Shown here: one piece after another, positions 35,341 to 46,968 of the stretch
Position numbering within the stretch: position 1 is the first letter of the stretch
Layout: each line of letters starts with the position of its first letter
Assembly: GCA_916610825.1 (NCBI GenBank)
Contig: OU744446.1
Location: forward strand, 21,399,223 to 21,463,222
Length of the DNA stretch: 64,000 nt
Direction of reading: 5' to 3'
From: Haliclystus octoradiatus
Lineage: Eukaryota; Cnidaria; Staurozoa; Stauromedusae; Haliclystidae
The notes under the pieces: generated by a model
What the model was told of the DNA's origin: nothing
What the model saw: the letters and a program-made list of their open reading frames with translations, nothing else
Database searches by the model: none
Program-made: the position numbers and the translations under genes

Positions 35341-38300
35341 CATTTTGAGCTGTTTTTGAAAAATTCGAATTCCCTTGGGAATTAAGCATTGTTTCAGGTC
35401 ATTTTGAGGTGTTTTTGAAAAATTCGAATTCCCTTGGGAATTAAGCATTGTTTTAGGTCATTTTGAGCTGATTTTGTGAAATTCGAATTCCCTTGGGAAT
35501 TAAGCATTGTTTTAAGTCATTTTGAGCTGTTTTTGTAAAATTCGAATTCCCTTGGGAATTAAGTATTGTTTTAGGTCATTTTGAGCTGTTTTTGTAATAT
35601 TCGAAATCCCTTGGGAACTGGGCATTGTTTTTGGTCATTTTGAGCTGTTTTTGAAAAATTCAAATTCCCTTGGGAATTAAGCATTGTTTTATGTCATTTT
35701 GAGCTGTTTTTGAAAAATTCGAATTCCCTTGGGAATTAAGCATTGTTTTAGGTCATTTTGAGCTGTTTTTGAAAAATTCGAATTCCCTTGGGAATTAAGC
35801 ATTGTTTTAGGTCATTTTGAGCTGTTTTTGTAAAATTCGAATTCCCTTGGGAATTAAGCATTGTTTTTGTCATTTTGAGCTGATTTTGTGAAATTCGAAT
35901 TCCCTTGGGAATTAAGCATTGTTTTAAGTCATTTTGAGCTGTTTTTGTAAAATTCGAATTCCCTTGGGAATTAGGCATTGTTCTAGGTCATTTTGAGCTG
36001 TTTTTGAAAAATTCAAATTCCCTTGTGAATTAAGCATTGTTTTAGGTCATTTAGAGCTGTTTTTGAAAAGTTCGAACTCCCTTGTGAATTAAGCATTGTT
36101 TTAGGTCATTTTGAGCTGTTTTTGTTAAATTCGAATTTCCTTGGGAATTAAGCATTGTTTTAGGTCATTTTGAGCTGTTTTTGTAGAATTCGATTTCCCT
36201 TGGGTAATAAGCATTGTTTAAGGTCATTTTGAGCTGTTTTTGAAAAGTTCGAACTCCCTTGTGAATTAAGCATTGTTTTAGGTCATTTTGAGCTGTTTTT
36301 GTTAAATTCGAATTCCCTTGGAAATTAAGCATTGTTTTAGGTCATTTTGAGCTGTTTTTGAAAAATTCGAATTCCCTTGGGAATTAAGCATTGTTTTAGG
36401 TCATTTTGAGCTGTTTTTGAAAAATTCCAATTCCTTTGGGTAATAAGCATTGTTTAAGGTCATTTTGAGCTGTTTTTGAAAAGTTCGAACTCCCTTGTGA
36501 AATAAGCATTGTTTTAGGTCATTTTGAGCTGTTTTTGTTAAATTCGAATTCCCTTGGGAATTAAGCATTGTTTTAGGTCATTTTGAGCTGTTTTTGAAAA
36601 ATTCGAATTCCATTGGGTATTAAGCATTGTTTAAGGTCATTTTGAACTGTTTTTGGAAAGTTCGAATTCCCTTGTGAATTAAGCATTGTTTCATGTCATT
36701 TTGAGCTGTTTTTGTAAAATTCGAATTCCCTTGGGAATTAAGCATTGTTTTAGGTCATTTTGAGCTGGTTTTGTAAAATTCGAATTCCCTTGGGAATTAA
36801 GCATTGTTTTAGGTCATTTTGAGCTGTTTTTGTAAAATTCGAATTCCCTTGGGAATTAGGCATTGTTCTAGGTCATTTTGAGCTGTTTTTGAAAAATTCA
36901 AATTCCCTTGTGAATTAAGCATTGTTTTAGGTCATTTTGAGCTGTTTTTGAAAAGTTCGAACTCCCTTGTGAATTAAGCATTGTTTTAGGTCATTTTGAG
37001 CTGTTTTTGTTAAATTCGAATTCCCTTGGGAATTAAGCATTGTTTTAGGTCATTTTGAGCTGTTTTTGTAGAATTCGATTTCCCTTGGGTAATAAGCATT
37101 GTTTAAGGTCATTTTGAGCTGTTTTTGAAAAGTTCGAACTCCCTTGTGAATTAAGCATTGTTTTAGGTCATTTTGAGCTGTTTTTGTTAAATTCGAATTC
37201 CCTTGGAAATTAAGCATTGTTTTAGGTCATTTTGAGCTGTTTTTGAAAAATTCGAATTCCCTTGGGAATTAAGCATTGTTTTAGGTCATTTTGAGCTGTT
37301 TTTGAAAAATTCCAATTCCTTTGGGTAATAAGCATTGTTTAAGGTCATTTTGAGCTGTTTTTGAAAAGTTCGAACTCCCTTGTGAAATAAGCATTGTTTT
37401 AGGTCATTTTGAGCTGTTTTTGTAAAATTCGAATTCCCTTGGGAATTAAGCATTGTTTTAGGTCATTTTGAGCTGTTTTTGTAAAATTCGAATTCCCTTG
37501 GGAATTAAGCATTGTTTTAGGTCATTTTGAGCTGTTTTTGTTAAATTCGAATTCCTTTGGGAATTAAGCATTGTTTTAGGTCATTTTGAGCTGTTTTTGA
37601 AAAATTCGAATTCCCTTAGGTATTAAGCATTGTTTAAGGTCATTTTGAGCTGTTTTTGAAAAGTTCGAATTCCCTTGTGAATTAAGCATTGTTTCAGGTC
37701 ATTTTGAGCTGATTTTGTAAAATTCGAATTCCCTTGGGAATTAAGCATTGTTTTTGTCATTTTGAGCTGATTTTGTAAAATTCGAAATCCCTTGGGAATT
37801 AAGCATTGTTTTAAGTCATTTTGAGCTGTTTTTGTAAAATTCGAATTCCCTTGGGAATTAGGCATTGTTCTAGGTCATTTTGAGCTGTTTTTGAAAAATT
37901 CGAATTCCCTTGGGAATTAAGCATTGTTTAAGGTCATTTTGAGCTGTTTTTGAAAAGTTCTAATTCCCTTGTGAATTAAGCATTGTTTTAGGTCATTTTG
38001 AGCTGTTTTTGTAAAATTCGAATTCCCTTGGGAATTAAGCATTGTTTTAGGTCATTTTGAGCTGTTTTTAAAAAAATTCGAATTCCCTTGGGAATTAAGC
38101 ATTGTTTTAGGTCATTTTGAGCTGTTTTTGAAAAATTCGAATTCCCTTGGGAAATAAGCATTGTTTTAAGTCATTTTGAGCTGTTTTTGTAAAATTCGAA
38201 TTCCCTTGGGAATCAAGCATTGTTTTAGGTCACTTTGAGCTGATTTTGAAAAATTCGGATTTCCTTTGGAATTAAGCATTGTTTTAGGTCACTTTGAGCT

Positions 38301-41300
38301 GTTTTTGTAAAATTCGAATTCCCTTGGGAATTAAGCATTGTTTTAGGTCATTTTGAGCTGTTTTTGTAAAATTCGAAATCCCTTGGGAACTGGGCATTGT
38401 TTTTGGTCATTTTGAGCTGTTTTTGAAAAATTCAAATTCCCTTGGGAATTAAGCATTGTTTTATGTCATTTTGAGCTGTTTTTGAAAAATTCGAATTCCC
38501 TTGGGAATTAAGCATTGTTTTAGGTCATTTTGAGGTGTTTTTGAAAAATTCGAATTCCTTTAGGAATTAAGCATTGTTTTAGGTCATTTTGAGCTGTTTT
38601 TGTAAAATTCCAATTCCCTTAGGAATTAAGCATTGTTTTTGTCATTTTGAGCTGATTTTGTGAAATTCGAATTCCCTGGGGAATTAAGCATTGTTTTAAG
38701 TCATTTTGAGCTGTTTTTGTAAAATTCGAATTCCCTTGGGAATTAAGCATTGTTTTAGGTCATTTTGAGCTGTTTTTGTAAAATTCGAAATCCCTTGGGA
38801 ACTGGGCATTGTTTTTGGTCATTTTGAGCTGTTTTTGAAAAATTCGAATTCCCTTGGGAATTAAGCATTGTTTTAGGTCATTTTGAGGTGTTTTTGAAAA
38901 ATTTGAATTCCCTTGGGAATTAAGCATTGTTTTTGTCATTTTGAGCTGATTTTGTGAAATTCGAATTCCCTTGGGTATTAAGCATTGTTTTAAGTCATTT
39001 TGAGCTGTTTTTGTAAAATTCGAATTCCCTTGGGAATTAAGTATTGTTTTAGGTCATTTTGAGGTGTTTTTGTAAAATTCGAAATCCCTTGGGAACTGGG
39101 CATTGTTTTTGGTCATTTTGAGCTGTTTTTGAAAAATTCAAATTCCCTTGGGAATTAAGCATTGTTTTATGTCATTTCGAGATGTTTTTGAAAAATTCGA
39201 ATTCCCTTGGGAATTAAGCATTGTTTCAGGTCATTTTGAGCTGTTTTTGAAAAAATTCGAATTTCCTTGGGAATTAAGCATTGTTTTAGGTCATTTTGAG
39301 CTGTTTTTGTAAAATTCGAATTCCCTTGGGAATTAAGCATTGTTTTTGTCATTTTGAGCTGATTTTGTGAAATTCGAATTCCCTTGGGAATTAAGCATTG
39401 TTTTAAGTCATTTTGAGCTGTTTTTGTAAAATTCGAATTCCCTTGGGAATTAGGCATTGTTTTAGGTCATTTTGAGCTGTTTTTGAAAAATTCGAATTCC
39501 CTTGGGAATTAAGCATTGTTTAAGGTCATTTTGAGCTGATTTTGTAAAATTCGAATTCCCTTGGGAATTAAGCATTGTTATTGTCATTTTGAGCTGATTT
39601 TGTGAAATTCAAATTTCCTTGGGAATTAAGCATTGTTTTAAGTCATTTTGAGCTGTTTTTGTAAAATTCGAATTCCCTTGGGAATTAGGCATTGTTCTAG
39701 GTCATTTTGAGCTGTTTTTGAAAAATTCGAATTCCCTTGGGAATTAAGCATTGTTTAAGGTCATTTTGAGCTGTTTTTGAAAAGTTCTAATTCCCTTGTG
39801 AATTAAGCATTGTTGTATGTCATTTTGAGCTGTTTTTGAAAAATTCGAATTCCCTTGGGAATTAGGCATTGTTCTAGGTCATTTTGAGCTGTTTTTGAAA
39901 AATTCGAATTCCCTTGTGAATTAAGCATTGTTTTAGGTCATTTTGAGCTGTTTTTGAAAAGTTCGAACTCCCTTGTGAATTAAGCATTGTTTTAGGTCAT
40001 TTTGAGCTGTTTTTGTAAAATTCGAATTTCCTTGGGAATTAAGCATTGTTTTAGGTCATTTTGAGCTGTTTTTGTAAAATTCGAATTCCCTTGGGAATTA
40101 AGCATTGTTTTAGGTCATTTTGAGCTGTTTTTGTTAAATTCGAATTCCCTTGGGAATTAAGCATTGTTTTAGGTCATTTTGAGCTGTTTTTGTTAAATTC
40201 GAATTCCCTTGGGAATTAAGCATTGTTTTAGGTCATTTTGAGCTGTTTTTGAAAAATTCGAATTCCCTTGGGAATTAAGCATTGTTTTAAGTCATTTTGA
40301 GCTGTTTTTGAAAAATTCGAATTCCTTCGGGTAATTAGCATTGTTTAAGGTCATTTTGAGCTGTTTTTGAAAAGTTCGAACTCCCTTGTGAATTAAGCAT
40401 TGTTTTAGGTCATTTTGAGCTGTTTTTGTTAAATTCGAATTCCGTTGGGAATTAAGCATTGTTTTAGGTCATTTTGAGCTGTTTTTGTAGACTTCGATTT
40501 CCCTTGGGAATTAAGCATTGTTTTAGGTCATTCTGAGCTGTTTTTGTAAAATTCGATTTCCCTTGGGAATTAAGCATTGTTTTAGGTCATTTTGAGCTGT
40601 TTTTGTTAAATTCGATTTCCCTTGGGAATTAAGCATTGTTTTAGGTCATTTTGAGCTGTTTTTGTAAAATTCGAATTTTCTTGGGAATTAAGCATTGTTT
40701 TAGGTCATTTTGAGCTGTTTTTGTTAAATTCGAATTCCCTTGGGAATTAAGCATTGTTTTAGGTCATTTTGAGCTGTTTTTGAAAAATTCGAATTCCCTT
40801 GGGTATTAAGCATTGTTTTAGGTCATTTTGAGCTGTTTTTGTAGAATTCGATTTCCCTTGGGAATTAAGCATTGTTTTAGGTCATTTTGAGCTGTTTTTG
40901 TAAAATTCGAATTCCCTTGGGAATTAAGCATTGTTTTAGGTCATTTTGAGCTGATTTTGTAAAATTCGAATTCCCTTGGGAATTAAGCATTGTTTTTGTC
41001 ATTTTGAGCTGTTTTTGTAAAATTCGAATTCCCTTGGGAATTAAGCATTGTTATTGTCATTTTGAGCTGATTTTGTAAAATTCAAATTTCCTTGGGAATT
41101 AAGCATTGTTTTAAGTCATTTTGAGCTGTTTTTGTAAAATTCGAATTCCCTTGGGAATTAGGCATTGTTCTAGGTCATTTTGAGCTGTTTTTGAAAAATT
41201 CGAATTCCCTGGGGAATTGAGCATTGTTTAAGGTCATTTTGAACTGTTTTTGAAAAGTTCTTATTCCCTTGTGAATTAAGCATTGTTTTAGGTCATTTTG

Positions 41301-42390
41301 AGCTGTTTTTGTAAAATTCGAATTCCCTTGGGAATTAAGCATTGTTTTAGGTCATTTTGAGCTGTTTTTGAAAAATTCGAATTCCCTTGGGAATTAAGCA
41401 TTGTTTTAGGTCATTTTGAGCTGTTTTTGAAAAATTCGAATTCCTTTGGGTAATAAGCATTGTTTAAGGTCATTTTGAGCTGTTTTTGAAAAGTTCGAAC
41501 TCCCTTGTGAATTAAGCATTGTTTTAGGTCATTTTGAGCTGTTTTTGAAAAATTCGAATTCCCTTGGGAATTAAGCATTGTTTTAGGTCATTTTGAGCTG
41601 TTTTTGAAAAATTCGAATTCCCTTGGGAATAAAGCATTGTTTAAGGTCATTTTGAGCTGTTTTTGAAAAATTCGAATTCCCTTGGGAATTAAGCATTGTT
41701 TTAGGTCATTTTGAGCTGTTTTTGAAATATTCGAATTCCCTTGGGAATTAAGCATTGTTTAAGGTCATTTTGAGCTGTTTTTGAAAAGTTCAAACTCCCT
41801 TGTGAATTAAGCATTGTTTTAGGTCATTCTGAGCTGTTTTTGTAAAATTCGAATTCCCTTGGGAATTAAGCATTGTTTTAGGTCATTTTGAGCTGTTTTT
41901 GAAAAATTCGAATTCCCTTGGGAACTGGGCAATGTTTTTGGTCATTTTGAGCTGTTTTTGAAAAATTCAAATTCCCTTGGGAATTAAGCATTGTTTTAGG
42001 TTATTTTGAGCCGTTTTTGTAAAATTCGAATTCCCTTGGGAATTAAGCATTGTTTTAGGTCATTTTGAGCTGTTTTTGAAAAATTCGAATTCCCTTGGGA
42101 ATTAAGCATTGTTTAAGGTCATTTAGAGCTGTTTTTGAAAAGTTCGAATTCCCTTGTGAATTAAGCATTGTTTTAGGTCAGTTTGAGCTGTTTTTGTAAA
42201 ATTGGAATTCCCTTGGGAATTAAGCATTGTTTTAGGTCATTTTGAGCTGTTTTTGAAAAATTCGAATTCCCTTGGGAATTAAGCATTGTTTTAGGTCATT
42301 CTGAGCTGTTGTTGTGAAATTCGAATTCCCTTCTTGGGAACTGGGCATTGTTTTTGGTCATTTTGAGCTGTTTTTGAAAAATTCAAATTC
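34310..42390 (+). repeat. 8.1-kb block, first copy (offset 11,612-11,789 bp)
   Basis: Landmarks at 34752, 38254, 39172, 41211 (GGGGAATTGAG) and 42330 (CTTCTTGGG) recur at 46364, 50043, 50961, 53000 and 54119. The offset is 11,612 bp at first and 11,789 bp from about 37.6 kb on; the 177-bp change equals three monomers missing from this copy near 37.43 kb. Compared with 9.8-13.3 kb, both this block and its partner also lack two further monomers (117 bp) near 37.8 kb. The block contains P, then a shortened Q (40.0-40.8 kb), then the right-hand family of monomers from 40.9 kb. Confidence 0.85.
42320..42381 (+). repeat. 62-bp monomer with a 3-base insertion (CCCTTCTTGGG)
   Basis: The dyad region reads CCCTTCTTGGG where other copies read CCCTTGGG, a three-base gain that looks like slippage of TTC or CTT. 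The rest is the GGGAACTGGGC form. Other copies start at 54109, 56704, 59300, 61250 and 62020. Spacings are 11,789, 2,595, 2,596, 1,950 and 770 bp. The form is absent from the left 42 kb, so it is younger or confined to the right-hand lineage of the array. Confidence 0.9.
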
Positions 42391-42443
42391 CCTTGTGAAT
42401 TAAGCATTGTTTTAGGTCATTTTGAGCTGTTTTTGAAAAATTC

Positions 42444-45400
42444 GAATTCCCTTGGGAATTAGGCATTGTTCTAGGTCATTTTGAGCTGTTTTTGAAAAAT
42501 TCGAATTCCCTTGTGAATTAAGCATTGTTTTAGGTCATTTTGAGCTGTTTTTGAAAAGTTCGAACTCCCTTGTGAATTAAGCATTGTTTTAGGTCATTTT
42601 GAGCTGTTTTTGTTAAATTCGAATTTCCTTGGGAATTAAGCATTGTTTTAGGTCATTTTGAGCTGTTTTTGTAAAATTCGAATTCCCTTGGGAATTAAGC
42701 ATTGTTTTAGGTCATTTTGAGCTGTTTTTGTTAAATTCGAATTCCCTTGGGAATTAAGCATTGTTTTAGGTCATTTTGAGCTGTTTTTGTTAAATTCGAA
42801 TTCCCTTGGGAATTAAGCATTGTTTTAGGTCATTTTGAGCTGTTTTTGAAAAATTCGAATTCCCTTGGAAATTAAGCATTGTTTTAAGTCATTTTGAGCT
42901 GTTTTTGAAAAATTCGAATTCCTTCGGGTAATTAGCATTGTTTAAGGTCATTTTGAGCTGTTTTTGAAAAGTTCGAACTCCCTTGTGAATTAAGCATTGT
43001 TTTAGGTCATTTTGAGCTGTTTTTGTTAAATTCGAATTCCGTTGGGAATTAAGCATTGTTTTAGGTCATTTTGAGCTGTTTTTGTAGACTTCGATTTCCC
43101 TTGGGAATTAAGCATTGTTTTAGGTCATTTTGAGCTGTTTTTGTAAAATTCGATTTCCCTTGGGAATTAAGCATTGTTTTAGGTCATTTTGAGCTGTTTT
43201 TGTTAAATTCGATTTCCCTTGGGAATTAAGCATTGTTTTAGGTCATTTTGAGCTGTTTTTGTAAAATTCGAATTTTCTTGGGAATTAAGCATTGTTTTAG
43301 GTCATTTTGAGCTGTTTTTGTTAAATTCGAATTCCCTTGGGAATTAAGCATTGTTTTAAGTCATTTTGAGCTGTTTTTGTAAAATTCGAATTCCCTTGGG
43401 AATTAGGCATTGTTCTAGGTCATTTTGAGCTGTTTTTGAAACATTCGAATTCCCTTGGGAATTAAGCATTGTTTAAGGTCATTTTGAGCTGATTTTGTAA
43501 AATTCGAATTTCCTTGGGAATTAAGCAATGTTTTTGTCATTTTGAGCTGATTTTGTGAAATTCGAATTCCCTTGGGAATTAAGCATTGTTTTAAGTCATT
43601 TTGAGCTGTTTTTTAAAAATTCGAATTTCTTTGGGTAATAAGCATTGTTTAAGGTCATTTTGAGCTGTTTTTGAAAAGTTCGAACTCCCTTGTGAATTAA
43701 GCATTGTTTTAGGTCATTTTGAGCTGTTTTTGTTAATTCGAATTCCCTTGGGAATTAAGCATTGTTTTAGGTCATTTTGAGCTGTTTTTGTAGAATTCGA
43801 TTTCCCTTGGGAATTAAGCATTGTTTTAGGTCATTTTGAGCTGTTTTTGTAAAATTCGAATTCCCTTGGGAATTAAGCATTGTTTTAGGTCATATGGAGC
43901 TGTTTTTGTTAAATTCGAATTCCCTTGGGAATTAAGCATTGTTTAAGGTCATTTTGAGCTGTTTTTGAAAAGTTCGAACTCCCTTGTGAATTAAGCATTG
44001 TTTTAGGTCATTTTGAGCTGTTTTTGAAAAATTCGAATTCCTTCGGGTAATAAGCATTGTTTAAGGTCATTTTGAGCTGTTTTTGAAAAGTTCGAACTCC
44101 CTTGTGAATTAAGCATTGTTTTAGGTCATTTTGAGCTGTTTTTGTTAAATTCGAATTCCGTTGGGAATTAAGCATTGTTTTAGGTCATTTTGAGCTGTTT
44201 TTGTAGAATTCGATTTCCCTTGGGAATTAAGCATTGTTTTAGGTCATTTTGAGCTGTTTTTGTAAAATTCGAATTCCCTTGGGAATTAAGCATTGTTTTA
44301 GGTCATTTTGAGCTGTTTTTGTTAAATTCGAATTCCCTTGGGAATTAAGCATTGTTTTAGGTCATTTTGAGCTGTTTTTGAAAAATTCGAATTCCCTTGG
44401 GTATTAAGCATTGTTTAAGGTCATTTTGAACTGTTTTTGGAAAGTTCGAATTCCCTTGTGAATTAAGCATTGTTTCAGGTCATTTTGAGCTGTTTTTGTA
44501 AAATTCGAATTCCCTTGGGAATTAAGCATTGTTTTAGGTCATTTTGAGCTGTTTTTGTAAAATTCGAATTCCCTTGGGAATTAAGCATTGTTTTAGGTCA
44601 TTTTGAGCTGTTTTTGTTAAATTCGAATTCCCTTGGGAATTAAGCATTGTTTTAGGTCATTTTGAGCAGTTTTTAAAAAATTCGAATTCCCTTGGGTATT
44701 AAGCATTGTTTTAGGTCATTTTGAGCTGTTTTTGTAGAATTCGATTTCCCTTGGGAATTAAGCATTGTTTTAGGTCATTTTGAGCTGTTTTTGTAAAATT
44801 CGAATTCCCTTGGGAATTAAGCATTGTTTTAGGTCATTTTGAGCTGTTTTTGTTAAATTCGAATTCCCTTGGGAATTAAGCATTGTTTTAGGTCATTTTG
44901 AGCTGTTTTTGAAAAATTCGAATTCCCTTGGGTATTAAGCATTGTTTAAGGTCATTTTGAGCTGTTTTTGAAAAGTTCGAATTCCCTTGTGAATTAAGCA
45001 TTGTTTCAGGTCATTTTGAGCTGATTTTGTAAAATTCGAATTCCCTTGGGAATTAAGCATTGTTTTTGTCATTTTGAGCTGATTTTGTAAAAATCGAAAT
45101 CCCTTGGGAATTAAGCATTGTTTTAGGTCATTTTGAGCTGTTTTTGTAAAATTCGAATTCCCTTGGGAATTAAGCATTGTTATTGTCATTTTGAGCTGAT
45201 TTTGTGAAATTCAAATTTCCTTGGGAATTAAGCATTGTTTTAAGTCATTTTGAGCTGTTTTTGTAAAATTCGAATTCCCTTGGGAATTAGGCATTGTTCT
45301 AGGTCATTTTGAGCTGTTTTTGAAAAATTCGAATTCCCTTGGGAATTAAGCATTGTTTAAGGTCATTTTGAGCTGTTTTTGAAAAGTTCTAATTCCCTTG

Positions 45401-45530
45401 TGAATTAAGCATTGTTGTATGTCATTTTGAGCTGTTTTTGAAAAATTCGAATTCCCTTGGGAATTAAGCATTGTTTTTGTCATTTTGAGCTGTTTTTGTA
45501 AAATTCGAATTCCCTTGGGAATTAAGCATT
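42444..45530 (+). repeat. Third full copy of block Q (offset 19,073 bp from 23,371)
   Basis: This 3.1-kb segment follows 23,371-26,457 at a constant offset of 19,073 bp. TCATATGGAG is at 24817 and 43890, and TAGACTTCGATTTCC and CGAATTTTCTTGGG recur in the same order. The left junction at about 42,390-42,444 interrupts the right-hand family seen at 41-42.4 kb; the right junction at about 45,530 leads into a single R unit. The CTTGTGAATTAAGC monomer at about 42,390 marks the switch. Confidence 0.8.
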
Positions 45531-46968
45531 GTTTTAAGTCATTTTGAGCTGTTTTTGGAAAGTTCGAATTCCCTTGTGAATTAAGCATTGTTTCAGGTCA
45601 TTTTGAGCTGTTTTTGTAAAATTCGAATTCCCTTGGGAATTAAGCATTGTTTTAGGTCATTTTGAGCTGTTTTTGTAAAATTCGAATTCCCTTGGGAATT
45701 AAGCATTGTTTTAGGTCATTTTGAGCTGTTTTTGTTAAATTCGAATTCCCTTGGGAATTAAGCATTGTTTTAGGTCATTTTGAGCTGTTTTTGTTAAATT
45801 CGAATTCCCTTGGGAATTAAGCATTGTTTTAGGTCATTTTGAGCTGTTTTTAAAAAATTCGAATTCCCTTGGGTATTAAGCATTGTTTAAGGTCATTTTG
45901 AGCTGTTTTTGAAAAGATCGAATTCCCTTGTGAATTAAGCATTGTTTCAGGTCATTTTGAGCTGATTTTGTAAAATTCGAATTCCCTTGGGAATTAAGCA
46001 TTGTTTTTGTCATTTTGAGCTGATTTTGTAAAATTCGAAATCCCTTGGGAATTAAGCATTGTTTTAGGTCGTTTTGAGCTGATTTTGTAAAATTCGAAAT
46101 CCCTTGGGAATTAAGCATTGTTTTAGGTCATTTTGAGGTGTTTTTGAAAAATTCGAATTCCCTTGGGAATTAAGCATTGTTTTAAGTCATTTTGAGCTGT
46201 TTTTGTAAAATTCGAATTCCCTTGGGAATTAAGTATTGTTTTAGGTCATTTTGAGCTGTTTTTGTAAAATTCGAAATCCCTTGGGAACTGGGCATTGTTT
46301 TTGGTCATTTTGAGCTGTTTTTGAAAAATTCAAATTCCCTTGGGAATTAAGCATTGTTTTATGTCAGTTCGAGATGTTTTTGAAAAATTCGAATTCCCTT
46401 GGGAATTAAGCATTGTTTTAGGTCATTTTGAGCTGTTTTTGAAAAATTCGAATTCCCTTGGGAATTAAGCATTGTTTTAGGTCATTTTGAGCTGTTTTTG
46501 TAAAATTCGAATTCCCTTGGGAATTAAGCATTGTTTTTGTCATTTTGAGCTGATTTTGTGAAATTCGAATTCCCTTGGGAATTAAGCATTGTTTTAAGTC
46601 ATTTTGAGCTGTTTTTGTAAAATTCGAATTCCCTTGGGAATTAAGCATTGTTTAAGGTCATTTTGAGCTGATTTTGTAAAATTCGAATTCCCTTGGGAAT
46701 TAAGCATTGTTATTGTCATTTTGAGCTGATTTTGTGAAATTCAAATTTCCTTGGGAATTAAGCATTGTTTTAAGTCATTTTGAGCTGTTTTTGTAAAATT
46801 CGAATTCCCTTGGGAATTAGGCATTGTTCTAGGTCATTTTGAGCTGTTTTTGAAAAATTCGAATTCCCTTGGGAATTAAGCATTGTTTAAGGTCATTTTG
46901 AGCTGTTTTTGAAAAGTTCTAATTCCCTTGTGAATTAAGCATTGTTGTATGTCATTTTGAGCTGTTTT
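45531..46968 (+). repeat. Single R unit between Q and P
   Basis: The series GGAAAGTTCG, GTTAAATTCG twice, AAAAAATTCG, GAAAAGATCG, GTCGTTTTGAG, GAGGTG, GGGAACTGGGC and the landmark at 46364 is that of the R units at 26-35 kb. From about 45,922 it is also the start of the second copy of the 34.3-kb block. It ends where the P leader begins with a TTTCAGG monomer near 46,998. Confidence 0.75.
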
